A DNA stretch of 32,846 bases, from assembly GCA_020073185.1 (NCBI GenBank), contig JAIQFT010000047.1, positions 1 to 32,846 on the forward strand. Direction: 5' to 3'. Every line of letters starts with the position of its first letter. Positions within the stretch are counted from its first letter, which is position 1. The notes beneath the pieces are model-generated. The model did not search any database, was not told the origin of the DNA, and worked only from the letters and a program-made list of their open reading frames with translations. Of this stretch, positions 17,423 through 25,198 are shown in pieces. The stretch comes from Terriglobia bacterium. Lineage in GTDB: Bacteria; Acidobacteriota; Terriglobia; Terriglobales; Acidobacteriaceae. The position numbers and the translations under genes are program-made.

Positions 17423-19186
17423 ATGATCAAGCGACTCCGACCTCTGTTCCCGTACGTGAGGAAGTACCGCCGCGGCTACCTCCTCGGCACGCTTTCGGTG
17501 TTGCTGGACAACGGCACCTGGATACTGTTCCCGCTGGTGATCGGGCGCGCATTCGATGACCTGCGAGCCGGCATCACGCGCCAGAAGCTGCTGCAATGGG
17601 CGCTGGTGTTGATCGCCGTCACCGTGGTCAAGGGTGTCTTCCGCTTTCTGACCCGTTGGATCGTCATCGGCATCTCGCGCGACATCGAATTCGACCTGCG
17701 CAACGACCTGTTCCGCCATCTGGAACAGCTTTCCTACTCTTATTACCAGCGCACCCGCACCGGCGACATCATGGCCAAGGCCACCAACGACCTGAACGCG
17801 GTGCGCATGTTGCTCGGCCCCGCGATCATGTACTCGGCCAACACCCTGGTGTTCACGGTCGGCGCGCTGGCATTCATGATCACCCTCAGCCCGCGCCTCA
17901 CGCTCTATGCTTTCGCGCCGCTGCCCATCGTCAGCATCATCGTGCAGTATTTTGGGAGGCGTATTCACGAGCGCTTCGAGCGCATCCAGGCCATGTTTTC
18001 CGAGATCTCCGCCCACGCACAGGAAAACTTCTCCGGCGCGCGCATCCTTCGCGCCTTCGCCCAGGAAGACGCGGAGATCGCCAGCTTCGAAAAGGCGAAC
18101 CAGGAATACATCCGCCGCAGTCTCAGGCTGGTGCGGCTGATGGGCATGCTGTGGCCGACCCTGGAATTTCTGCTCGGCTTCGCGGTTGTCCTGGTGCTCT
18201 GGCTGGGTGGGCGCGAAGTGCTGCTGGGCCGCATGACCGTCGGCAGCTTCGTCGCCTTCAACACCTACATGGTGCAACTCACCTGGCCGGTGATTGCGCT
18301 CGGATGGGTGATCAACATCTTCCAGCGCGGCACCGCTTCCATGGCGCGCATCGATGAAATCTTTCAGCAGCAGCCCGAAATCGCCGATGTCGCATTTGTC
18401 CATGGCGATGGAGCGCAATTTCCCGAGAGTGCGCTTCCGATCCACGGCGAACTCGAATTCCGCAACTTGAATTTCAGTTACAACGGCACGCCGGTGTTGA
18501 AGGGCATCAATCTCACCATTCCCGGCGGCAGCAGCCTGGCCATCGTCGGCCCGACCGGCTCCGGCAAATCCACTCTGGTCAGCCTGATTCCCCGCGTTTA
18601 CGACGCCTCCGAAGGCTCGGTCCTGGTTGACGGCCGTCCTATCCGCGAGTATCCCCTGGCCTGGCTGCGCAAGAATATCGGCTTCGTGCCGCAGGAAACG
18701 TTTCTTTTCAGCGACGCAGTACGGGAAAACATAGCCTTCGGCGTGGAATCGGCTACCGACCTCGCCGTGCGTCAAGCCGCCGAGGGCGCCAATATGGCCC
18801 AGGAAATCGAGGGCTTTCCCGAGAAGTACAACACCATGGTCGGCGAGCGCGGCATCACCTTGTCGGGAGGACAAAAACAGCGCACCGCGATCGCCCGCGC
18901 TCTCATTCGCGATCCGCGCATCCTGGTGCTCGACGACGCGCTCTCCAGCGTCGATACCTACACGGAAGAGAAAATCCTTAACCACCTGCACGAAGTGATG
19001 CGCGGCCGCACCACTATTTTCATCTCCCACCGCGTCTCCACTGTGCGCAACGCCGACCGTATCGCCGTCCTGTTCGACGGCCGCATCGTCGAGTTGGGCA
19101 CGCACGAAGAGCTGCTCTCGCTCAACGGCTACTACACCGACCTCTACAACAAGCAGTTGCTCGAAGAGGAGTTGGAAACGGTCTAA
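17423..19186 (+). CDS. ABC exporter half-transporter (MsbA/multidrug type)
   Basis: A 587-residue fused permease-ATPase. An ABC transmembrane domain occupies about residues 1-300 (six helices, with IEFDLRNDLFRHLEQLSYSYY as the typical coupling region). The nucleotide-binding domain has Walker A GPTGSGKST at ~376, signature LSGGQKQR at ~480, and H-loop ISHRVS. Walker B reads LVLDDALSS: the catalytic Glu is replaced by Asp, as in the degenerate site of heterodimeric exporters. Such a protein normally pairs with a second, intact half-transporter, but none is adjacent here. The substrate may be a lipid or drug. A possible -10 (TAGAAT, 17399-17404) lies upstream. Confidence 0.9.
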   Translation: MIKRLRPLFPYVRKYRRGYLLGTLSVLLDNGTWILFPLVIGRAFDDLRAGITRQKLLQWALVLIAVTVVKGVFRFLTRWIVIGISRDIEFDLRNDLFRHLEQLSYSYYQRTRTGDIMAKATNDLNAVRMLLGPAIMYSANTLVFTVGALAFMITLSPRLTLYAFAPLPIVSIIVQYFGRRIHERFERIQAMFSEISAHAQENFSGARILRAFAQEDAEIASFEKANQEYIRRSLRLVRLMGMLWPTLEFLLGFAVVLVLWLGGREVLLGRMTVGSFVAFNTYMVQLTWPVIALGWVINIFQRGTASMARIDEIFQQQPEIADVAFVHGDGAQFPESALPIHGELEFRNLNFSYNGTPVLKGINLTIPGGSSLAIVGPTGSGKSTLVSLIPRVYDASEGSVLVDGRPIREYPLAWLRKNIGFVPQETFLFSDAVRENIAFGVESATDLAVRQAAEGANMAQEIEGFPEKYNTMVGERGITLSGGQKQRTAIARALIRDPRILVLDDALSSVDTYTEEKILNHLHEVMRGRTTIFISHRVSTVRNADRIAVLFDGRIVELGTHEELLSLNGYYTDLYNKQLLEEELETV

Positions 19187-19192
19187 GCGCCC

Positions 19193-19258
19193 TTGGCTTC
19201 TGGCTGTCAGCTTTTAGCCAGATGAGACTCAAGCTAAAAGCTAAGAGCTAACGGCCAA
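19193..19258. repeat. Inverted pair of 7-nt tandem repeats
   Basis: The left array (19193-19220) has heptamers TTGGCTT, CTGGCTG, TCAGCTT, TTAGCCA. The right array (19231-19258) has AAGCTAA, AAGCTAA, GAGCTAA, CGGCCAA. The two are imperfect inverted copies around a 10-nt centre and could form a long hairpin. The structure fills the gap between the ABC gene and the methyltransferase and ends 4 bp before the latter's start codon. Confidence 0.7.
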
Positions 19259-19262
19259 TGAC

Positions 19263-20026
19263 ATGAAGCGCCTGGTCACACCCGAGTTGTTGGACACCGA
19301 CGCAGTTCCACCCGCCGAAGTGCAGCGGACGCTCTCCGATCTGCGGCGCATCAACCGCTGGTTCGGCGGCATCAGCACCACGCGCCAAATGCTGGCGAAG
19401 GCCCTCGCCCGCAGTCTTCATACCCCCGATTGCCCCGCCCTCGAAAGACCCGGGGAAGCCTGCCCTGAGCGTGGTCGAAGGGCCGCGACAGGGTGGGGGC
19501 TTTCTTCCGGCAGCCCAGAACTCACCCTGCTCGACGTCGGCGCCGGTTCCGGCGACGTCTCTCTCGCCGCTGCCCGCCAGCTCCGGTCACAAGTTCAGAT
19601 CCAGGTCACTCTGCTCGACCGCATGCCCGACACCTGCCGCGCAACGGTGTCGGCACAGTTGCCGCCGATGCTCTGGCGCTCCCGTTTCGCGACGCTAGCT
19701 TTGACCTCGTCGCCTGTTCCCTGCTCATCCATCATCTCGAGCGTCCGGAAATTGTGCGCTTCGTCAATGAAGCGCTGCGCGTCGCGCGCGTGGCCGTCCT
19801 GCTGAACGACCTGCGCCGCCAACCTCTGCATCTCGCGCTCATCTACGCCGGATTCCCGCTGTTCAGCCGCGTGACGCGCCACGACGGCGTTGCCTCCGTG
19901 CGCCGCGCCTACACGCCGGAAGAAATCAGATCCATTCTGCGTGAATCCGGCGCAGCTTCCGTCGAAGTCGAAAATCACTACCTCTACCGCATGGGCGTTC
20001 TGGTGTGGAAGCGAGCCTCGCCATGA
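19263..20026 (+). pseudogene. SAM-dependent methyltransferase, frameshifted
   Basis: A class I methyltransferase split over two frames. The first frame (from ATG 19263) gives the N-terminal helix region and SAM motif I (TLLDVGAGSGDVSLAAA). After LLDRMP at about 19625-19635, similarity moves to the -1 frame, which reads LPRNGVGTVAADALALPFRDASFDLVACSLLIHHL (motifs II-III) and runs to TGA 20024-20026. A single missing base near 19630 explains this. It is either a recent pseudogene or a sequence error. The N-terminal part also carries an in-frame ~70-bp palindromic insert (19430-19498). It overlaps the downstream FAD reductase by ATGA, which suggests a functional operon until recently. Methyltransferase/FAD-reductase pairs often accompany type III polyketide synthases; none is present here. 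Confidence 0.8.
19430..19498. repeat. In-frame palindromic element, copy 1 (in methyltransferase)
   Basis: This segment begins TTGCCCCGCCCT and ends CAGGGTGGGG. It matches 26444-26511 without gaps at 45 of 68 positions by hand count, with the longest identical blocks at the ends and centre (AGCCTGCCC). The ends are imperfect inverted repeats (CCCCGCCCT/AGGGTGGGG). It encodes an Arg/Gly/Pro-rich insert before SAM motif I. The core resembles the interspersed CCTGAGC...TCGAAGGG palindromes known from many bacterial genomes. Confidence 0.7.
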
Positions 20027-21117
20027 GCGCCTACGAGATCGCGATTATCGGCGGTGGCCCGGCAGGAACCTCGGCGGCCACCACCGCGGCGCGACTCGGC
20101 GCGCGCGTGCTCCTGTTGGAGCGCAGCCGCCTGCCGCGGCATAAAGTCTGCGGTGAATTCATTTCCGCCGAGTCGCTCGGATTGCTACGCGCGTTGCTCG
20201 ACGGCACGCCCGGCTCCCTGCTGCTCGCCGATGCCCCGCGCATGCACACCGCGCGCATTTTCCTGGACGGCGCCGTCCTTCAGGCGCCACTGCCTGCGCC
20301 TGCCGCCAGCATCGAGCGCTATGCTCTCGATATCGCGCTGTGGCGTGCCGCCGAATGCGCCGGAGCAGACGCCCGCATGAAAGTCGCTGTGGAGAAGATC
20401 ACGCGCTCTAACCAGCACTGGCGCCTACGCACCACTGGCGGTGATTTCGACGCGAGTTGTGTTGTAGACGCGACCGGCCGCTGGTCCAACCTGCGGCCCG
20501 CCATCATGCCCGTTCGCTATTTCGCGGGTGTCAAGGCGCATTTCGAAACCACCGTCGCCGAACCCGATACCGTGGATCTCTACTTCTGGCGCGGCGGCTA
20601 CTGCGGCGTCAGCCGGGTTAATCGCAATGAGGTAAACGTCTGCGCCTTGATCGACTCCAGCGCACTACGCCGCGGCGGCAAGCAGCCGCTGCAGCACATC
20701 TTCGACTCTCATGCTGACCTTCGCCACCGCAGCCTGCCCTGGAGGCAAAGCACCGATGTCGTCATCACCTCGCCTCTCCTGTTTCGTGGCCTGATTCCGC
20801 AAAGTGACGGCGTGGTGCGCGCCGGCGACGCCGCCGGGTTCATTGATCCCTTCACTGGCGACGGCATTTCCCTCGCGCTGCGCACTGGAGCCCTGGCTGC
20901 CGAGTGCTTATGTTGCGTCTGGCAGGATGGATGTGCCGTCGAAGCGGCCGCGCGCGATTATGCAACCACTTACTCACGTCAGTTTGCCAAGCTGTTTCGG
21001 CGCACCGCGCTCCTGCGCCGAGCGCTGGCAATCCCTGGGCTATTACATGCGGCTCGCTGGGGAATTATTCGGCGGGAGATGTTGGATTTCTTGATCAAAG
21101 CGACCCGCGCAGCTTAG
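20023..21117 (+). CDS. FAD-dependent oxidoreductase, geranylgeranyl-reductase-like
   Basis: A 364-residue flavoprotein of the UbiH/geranylgeranyl reductase superfamily. It has the N-terminal dinucleotide-binding motif IIGGGPAGTSAA, the HKVCGEFIS motif after the second strand, the DATGRWS motif mid-protein, and the second FAD motif GDAAGFIDPFTGDGISLAL. ATG 20023 (MSAYEIAIIGG) overlaps the methyltransferase stop as ATGA. Likely roles are hydroxylation or double-bond reduction of a lipid, prenyl or polyketide product made with the neighbouring methyltransferase. The exact substrate is unknown. Confidence 0.9.
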   Translation: MSAYEIAIIGGGPAGTSAATTAARLGARVLLLERSRLPRHKVCGEFISAESLGLLRALLDGTPGSLLLADAPRMHTARIFLDGAVLQAPLPAPAASIERYALDIALWRAAECAGADARMKVAVEKITRSNQHWRLRTTGGDFDASCVVDATGRWSNLRPAIMPVRYFAGVKAHFETTVAEPDTVDLYFWRGGYCGVSRVNRNEVNVCALIDSSALRRGGKQPLQHIFDSHADLRHRSLPWRQSTDVVITSPLLFRGLIPQSDGVVRAGDAAGFIDPFTGDGISLALRTGALAAECLCCVWQDGCAVEAAARDYATTYSRQFAKLFRRTALLRRALAIPGLLHAARWGIIRREMLDFLIKATRAA

Positions 21118-21321
21118 CTCTTCCTGAAGCCTTCATCCGACAGCGGTCTGAGACTTTGCTCTGGGTGGCGCAGACCTTCAGGTCTGCAGTCGAACCGTTG
21201 GCGTCATTCCGGCTTCAGCCGCTGAGGTACAGGAGCGGCAACTACACTCCTCTTCTGTCGTTAGGGGACGCTCTCTCCACATTGCTCATCGCTATTCTTG
21301 GGCCGCCTTGCGCATTTTCGC
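21118..21321. repeat. Intergenic REP-like sequence with GCAGACCT palindrome
   Basis: No gene is seen between the convergent FAD reductase and methyltransferase. At 21170-21187, GCAGACCT and AGGTCTGC form a perfect 8-bp palindrome around TC. It is followed by CCGGCTTCAGCCGCTGAGG (21209-21227). A GGCTTCAGCC core recurs at 27044-27053. These look like parts of dispersed palindromic repeats. Confidence 0.5.
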
Positions 21322-21999
21322 CTACCGTACGACGATCACTTCGCGCACGTTATCCCGGGCGAGAAAGAACTTCAGCGAGGCAAATTCGCGGAACAGATTC
21401 TCGATGTGGCGGTTATTGAACACGCGCTGCAGCCGGAATCTCGCTGATCCACTGCCTGCCGTCGGTTGCAGTTGCAACGTGTCGTTGCCGGTGATGTGAT
21501 AGCGATAATGCGGTGCGTCCGGTCCGGCGTCGCGGGTATGGAAGTAGGCCAGCAGGATGCCGCCCGGCTTGAGCAGCGCGCACAGGCGTTCCACCACCGG
21601 CTTCACCAGCGCCTCCGGCAGGTAGTCGGCCACGTCCCAGCACAATACCGCGTCGAACACCTGACCCTGGTAGGCAAGGCTTTCGCGCAGGAAGCGCGCC
21701 GCGTCAATGATCTTCTTGCCGTCGGGTCCGGGCACCAGCAACTGCGAATCGTGCGCCGCCTCCAGCAGATCCTCGGTGCAGACTTTGTGCCCCATGCCGG
21801 TCAGGCGCGAGATGTTCGCCGCCGAAGTGCTTCCCAAGTCGAGGATGCACAGCCCTTCCTTCCCGGAAATTGACTTGGAGAATTCGTTGAGCCCGCTGGA
21901 GCGCCGGCTGATCCGCGACGCCGACGGTGGGGCGCTGGTTTCGCTCTGGGCGGCACTTCCGCGGAACAGCTTGAAAAGATTGTGCGTCACCGAACCCAT
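21322..21999 (-). CDS. Class I SAM-dependent methyltransferase
   Basis: A 225-residue protein. After a ~45-residue Ser-rich N-terminus, the SAM motif I reads CILDLGSTSAANISRL, motif II is around FDAVLCWDVADYLPE, and post-II is LKPGGILLAYFHTRD. The acidic end of motif I (E/D plus GxGxG) is altered to DLGSTSA, which still fits a SAM site. Substrate unknown. It is transcribed toward the FAD reductase, and the bactofilin gene lies 69 bp upstream on the same strand, so the two may be one unit. Confidence 0.8.
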   Translation of the reverse strand: MGSVTHNLFKLFRGSAAQSETSAPPSASRISRRSSGLNEFSKSISGKEGLCILDLGSTSAANISRLTGMGHKVCTEDLLEAAHDSQLLVPGPDGKKIIDAARFLRESLAYQGQVFDAVLCWDVADYLPEALVKPVVERLCALLKPGGILLAYFHTRDAGPDAPHYRYHITGNDTLQLQPTAGSGSARFRLQRVFNNRHIENLFREFASLKFFLARDNVREVIVVR

Positions 22000-22068
22000 G
22001 CCATCACGTCTTGGGGATGAAGCTCATTCTGCTCCGGCGCCGGCAAAAGCGCAACGCGCCGCCGACGG

Positions 22069-22605
22069 TTACCTCTTTGGCTCCAGCAACGACGGTTGCG
22101 CCGCACTGGAAGATAAGGTACTCGACACACCGGCTGCCGCGGCAACCGGCTTCGCCGCAGGCTTCGCTTCCGCCTTCTCCTCCCGCTGGATGTCGATCGT
22201 ACCCTTGAAAAACGCGCCGTCCTCCACGATCACCCGCTGGGTTACGATATTGCCCACGTGGATCGCCGACTTTTTCAGCTCCACTCGGTCGGCATTGACG
22301 TTCCCGTCTACCTTGCCGTGGACCACGACATCGCGGGCCCGGATATGTGCGCGCACCCTGCCGTGTGGCCCGACCGTTAGGTTGTGTCCACGCAGCTCCA
22401 CGCTGCCCTCGACCTCGCCGTCCAGGTACAGGTCTTCGCTGCCTGACAACTCGCCCTTCACCAGGACGGACTTGCCGATGTGCGCAACTTCGGAACGGAA
22501 TTCGTTAGCGGATTTTGGCGTTTCCACAGCACGGACCTCCTTGGGGATAAGAGAGCTGGCTGGCATCGAGGGAACTATTTCATCGTCTTTGCGTGCTTTC
22601 CACAT
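22069..22605 (-). CDS. Bactofilin
   Basis: A 178-residue cytoskeletal protein. The central bactofilin beta-helix (about 40-135) shows the regular short-repeat pattern (IGKSVLVKGELSGSEDLYLDG, then EGSVELRGHNLTVG, VHGKVDGNVNADRVEL). Flanking tails are disordered; the C-terminal tail is Ala/Lys/Glu-rich. Bactofilins polymerise without nucleotide and organise cell-shape or envelope functions. ATG 22605 is chosen because GGGAGG stands 5 nt upstream; the frame is open 24 codons further but has no ribosome-binding site. Confidence 0.92.
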   Translation of the reverse strand: MWKARKDDEIVPSMPASSLIPKEVRAVETPKSANEFRSEVAHIGKSVLVKGELSGSEDLYLDGEVEGSVELRGHNLTVGPHGRVRAHIRARDVVVHGKVDGNVNADRVELKKSAIHVGNIVTQRVIVEDGAFFKGTIDIQREEKAEAKPAAKPVAAAAGVSSTLSSSAAQPSLLEPKR

Positions 22606-22996
22606 GCAACCTCCCGCTGTGTTACTGAGACCGGGGTCACCGACGAGCGCCAAGACCACCGGCACTGCAGAGTTCACGGGCGCAGGCGAGGAGACCGCAG
22701 AAGCTTCTGCTGACTATATCCAACCGCGTCACGGGCGGCAATCCGGTTCTTACCCACCGTTGGTCGCGATGCGGACGCCCTACAACGCTGCCTTGCGGTT
22801 GGGGGATGTTGTCCCTCTTGCCCGCAACCGCCAACCTGAAAAACACCGGCGCCGGCATGGCTCCGGGGTGGCGCCGACGGGTAATTCGTTAGTATACACA
22901 CTGTCCTTACCTTAATGGGCCGTGACCATCCATCTTGAGCAACGGAGACCCTCTTTTGCTCGTCTACAATAAGAGGAACAGCATTCCAGGGGTCTG
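22606..22996. other. Intergenic region between divergent bactofilin and lipoprotein genes
   Basis: No gene is found in these 390 bp. A 7-bp inverted repeat CGGCGCC/GGCGCCG encloses 16 nt (about 22849-22878). A possible -10 box TACAAT (22965-22970) precedes the rightward gene by 27 bp, without a convincing -35. I looked for riboswitch signatures on both strands and recognised none. Confidence 0.35.
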
Positions 22997-23893
22997 ATGC
23001 TGACACTAACGAGAAGAGCGGCGTTCGGATTCAAAATCGCCGGCATCGTGTTGCTGGCGGCGTGTGCGGGGGCGTCACAGGCCCCGCCCAAGTCCGATCT
23101 GCCCGCCAATCCGGCCGACCTGGTCCGCCAAGCCGTCAACAACGAGTTGAAGGCCGACGCCGACAATACCCACTACACTTTCCGGCTTACCAAGAAACTG
23201 CCCGACCGCACTGAAACCCGCGAGATGATCGAAACCGACCACGGGGTCATTGGCCGTCTGCTTCTGCTCAACGGCAAGCCGCTCAGCCCCGCCGACCGTG
23301 AGAAAGAAGATAAGCGCTTGCAGCGCCTGCTCACCGACCCGCAGCAGCTCGCGCAAAAACAAAGGAGCCAGAAGGACGATGACCGCCGCACCCGCAACAT
23401 GGTCGCCGCCCTGCCCGACGCCTTCCTTTACGAATACGCCGGCGCCGAGTACCAGGAGCCTTGGGGCGAGTTGGTCACGCTGAAATTCAGGTCCAACCCC
23501 GACTTCGACCCGCCGCACCGCGAGACCATGGTCTACAGGGGCATGGAAGGCGCCATGGCGATCGCCGTACCCGCCTATCGCATCGCCAAAATCGAAGCCA
23601 GGCTGGTTAAGGACGTCAATTTCGGCTGGGGCATCCTCGGCCACCTCGATCAGGGCGGACACTTCGCCTTCGAACAGAAGCCGGTTGAGTCCAATCCCAC
23701 GCACTGGGAACCCGCGCACATGCTCTTGAACTTCACCGGCAAGGCGCTGATATTCAAGACCATTAAGATCAACGACGACGAAACCACCTCCGACTACCGG
23801 CCTGTCCCCGACATGACCGTCGCCCAGGCGGTGGAACTGCTCAAAAAGCGCGATGGCGAAGTCGCCCAGAACAACGGCAACGGAACGAAGTAG
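22997..23893 (+). CDS. Putative lipoprotein, conserved hypothetical
   Basis: A 298-residue exported protein. The signal ends in the lipobox LLAAC at about residue 22, so lipidation is likely. The mature part begins with a Pro-rich linker, then a helical region (ADLVRQAVNNELKADADNTHYTFRLTKK), a Lys/Arg/Asp-rich stretch near 110-130, and a beta-rich C-terminal half with GHLDQGGHFAFEQKPV. The overall plan resembles outer-membrane lipoprotein-sorting-like proteins of Acidobacteriota, but there is no clear LolA motif. Function unknown. Confidence 0.85.
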   Translation: MLTLTRRAAFGFKIAGIVLLAACAGASQAPPKSDLPANPADLVRQAVNNELKADADNTHYTFRLTKKLPDRTETREMIETDHGVIGRLLLLNGKPLSPADREKEDKRLQRLLTDPQQLAQKQRSQKDDDRRTRNMVAALPDAFLYEYAGAEYQEPWGELVTLKFRSNPDFDPPHRETMVYRGMEGAMAIAVPAYRIAKIEARLVKDVNFGWGILGHLDQGGHFAFEQKPVESNPTHWEPAHMLLNFTGKALIFKTIKINDDETTSDYRPVPDMTVAQAVELLKKRDGEVAQNNGNGTK

Positions 23894-23950
23894 TTTCAGT
23901 CTCAGTTTCGTAACGGGCGGAGCGCGTTCGCCCTCTCACGCACGCCACCG

Positions 23951-23978
23951 ACAACCGATTACCGGCAACCGATAACCT
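23951..23978. repeat. 7-nt tandem repeat at the end of the MenC-like gene
   Basis: Heptamers ACAACCG, ATTACCG, GCAACCG, ATAACCT in register. The last codons and the stop of the gene at 23959-25071 lie inside the array, so its C-terminal VIGCR is encoded by repeat sequence. Confidence 0.65.
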
Positions 23979-25071
23979 CTCTCCTCACCGTCAACTTCTC
24001 AATCAACTCATCGCGCACGCGGTATCCGGTGCCCGCCGCCTCCGGCACGTTGATCATTCCCTCGCGCGTGACCTCCACCTCCGGCTCGATAATGTCCTCT
24101 TTCCAATAGCGCTTCGAGGCCGACACGTCCCCCGGCAGCCGGAAATTTTCCAGGGTCGAGAGCGCGATGTTGTGCGCCCGCCCGATGCCCGTCTCCAGCA
24201 TCCCGCCGCACCACACCGGCACGTCATGCGCGCGGCAGAGGTCGTGCACGCGCACCGCCTCGCTAAATCCGCCCACGCGTCCCACTTTGATGTTCACGAT
24301 CCGGCACGCCCCCAGGTGCAGCGCCGCCTCCGCATCGCGCGCGTGTCGGATGGACTCATCCAGGCAAATCGCGGTCTTGATCTGCTTCTGCAGCCGCGCG
24401 TGAAAAAAGAAGTCGTCGTTCCACAGCGGCTGCTCCATCATCAGCAGCCCGAATTCGTCGAAACGCTGGAGGTGCTCGACATCGTCCATGCGGTACGCCG
24501 AGTTGGCGTCGCAACTCAGCAAGATGTCCGGCCAGCGCGCGCGAATCCGCTCCAGCACCTTGAGGTCCCATCCCGGCTTGACCTTGACCTTGATCCGCCG
24601 ATACCCCGCCGCCAGCTCCGTCTCGATCTTCTCCAGCAACTGCTCGACGGAATCCTGAATGCCGATTGACACCCCGCACTCGATCTGCCGCCGCGTTCCA
24701 CCCAGCAATTTCCATAGCGGGACATTTTTCTCCACCGCTTCGGCCGCCCACAGCGCATTCTCGATCGCGGCCTTCGCCATGCGATGGCCTTTGACCTGCG
24801 CCAGCAGTGCCGGGCATTCCTGCGCGGTCGCAAATTCCCGACCCAGCACCTGCGGCGCCAGGAACTTCGCCAACGTCACCCACGCTGAATCCACCCACTC
24901 GCTGCTGTAAAACGGATTCTCCCCCGCGACGCACTCGCCCCAGGCATTCAGCCCGTCGCCGTGCAGTGTGACCAGTAGAATGGCGCGCTCGGTGGTCCGC
25001 CCAAAGCTGGTCTCAAAAAAATGTACCAGCGGCATCCGAATCTCGCGCAGCGTGATAGCTTCAATCCTCAT
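23959..25071 (-). CDS. MenC-like enolase-superfamily enzyme (OSBS / N-acylamino acid racemase)
   Basis: A 370-residue member of the muconate-lactonizing subgroup of the enolase superfamily. The catalytic lysine pair is in RIKVKVKPG, metal ligands are in LSCDANSAY, MEQPL and CLDES, and the second base is in VNIKVGRVGG. It resembles the type of MenC that makes o-succinylbenzoate for menaquinone and whose relatives racemise N-succinyl-amino acids. The neighbouring gene is a GNAT acyltransferase and no other men gene is in the window, which favours the racemase role, although both activities can coexist in one protein. Confidence 0.85.
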   Translation of the reverse strand: MRIEAITLREIRMPLVHFFETSFGRTTERAILLVTLHGDGLNAWGECVAGENPFYSSEWVDSAWVTLAKFLAPQVLGREFATAQECPALLAQVKGHRMAKAAIENALWAAEAVEKNVPLWKLLGGTRRQIECGVSIGIQDSVEQLLEKIETELAAGYRRIKVKVKPGWDLKVLERIRARWPDILLSCDANSAYRMDDVEHLQRFDEFGLLMMEQPLWNDDFFFHARLQKQIKTAICLDESIRHARDAEAALHLGACRIVNIKVGRVGGFSEAVRVHDLCRAHDVPVWCGGMLETGIGRAHNIALSTLENFRLPGDVSASKRYWKEDIIEPEVEVTREGMINVPEAAGTGYRVRDELIEKLTVRREVIGCR

Positions 25072-25085
25072 TCGTATCTTGGCAT

Positions 25086-25170
25086 CATTTGCGAAAGTTA
25101 AATGGGTGTCATCCCGAGCGCAGCGAGGAACCTGGTGTTGTGCATGCTGCAGCCTTGCCGCACAATCTCA
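25086..25170. repeat. Interspersed repeat GTCATCCCGAGCGCAGCGAGG type
   Basis: The spacer between the MenC-like and GNAT genes carries a GTCATCCCGAGCGCAGCGAG stretch at 25108-25127. This sequence class is, from memory, widespread between genes in Acidobacteriota and other soil bacteria. No gene is present here. Confidence 0.4.
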
Positions 25171-25198
25171 CTGGCAACTGGCCACTAGCCACTCCCAT
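25171..25198. repeat. 7-nt tandem repeat at the end of the GNAT gene
   Basis: Heptamers CTGGCAA, CTGGCCA, CTAGCCA, CTCCCAT. The GNAT stop codon (TAG at 25187-25185) lies within the array, so this gene, like its neighbour, ends inside a heptamer repeat. Confidence 0.65.

Noticed and set aside
16691-19105. An 804-residue open frame on the minus strand
   Set aside because: It is antisense to the cytochrome c and ABC transporter genes; the composition (Asp/His/Gln/Gly-rich) is typical of a shadow frame.
22770-22885. Possible riboswitch upstream of bactofilin
   Set aside because: Only a 7-bp GGCGCC-based inverted repeat is present; no conserved core of the c-di-GMP, cobalamin, SAM or Moco classes was recognised.
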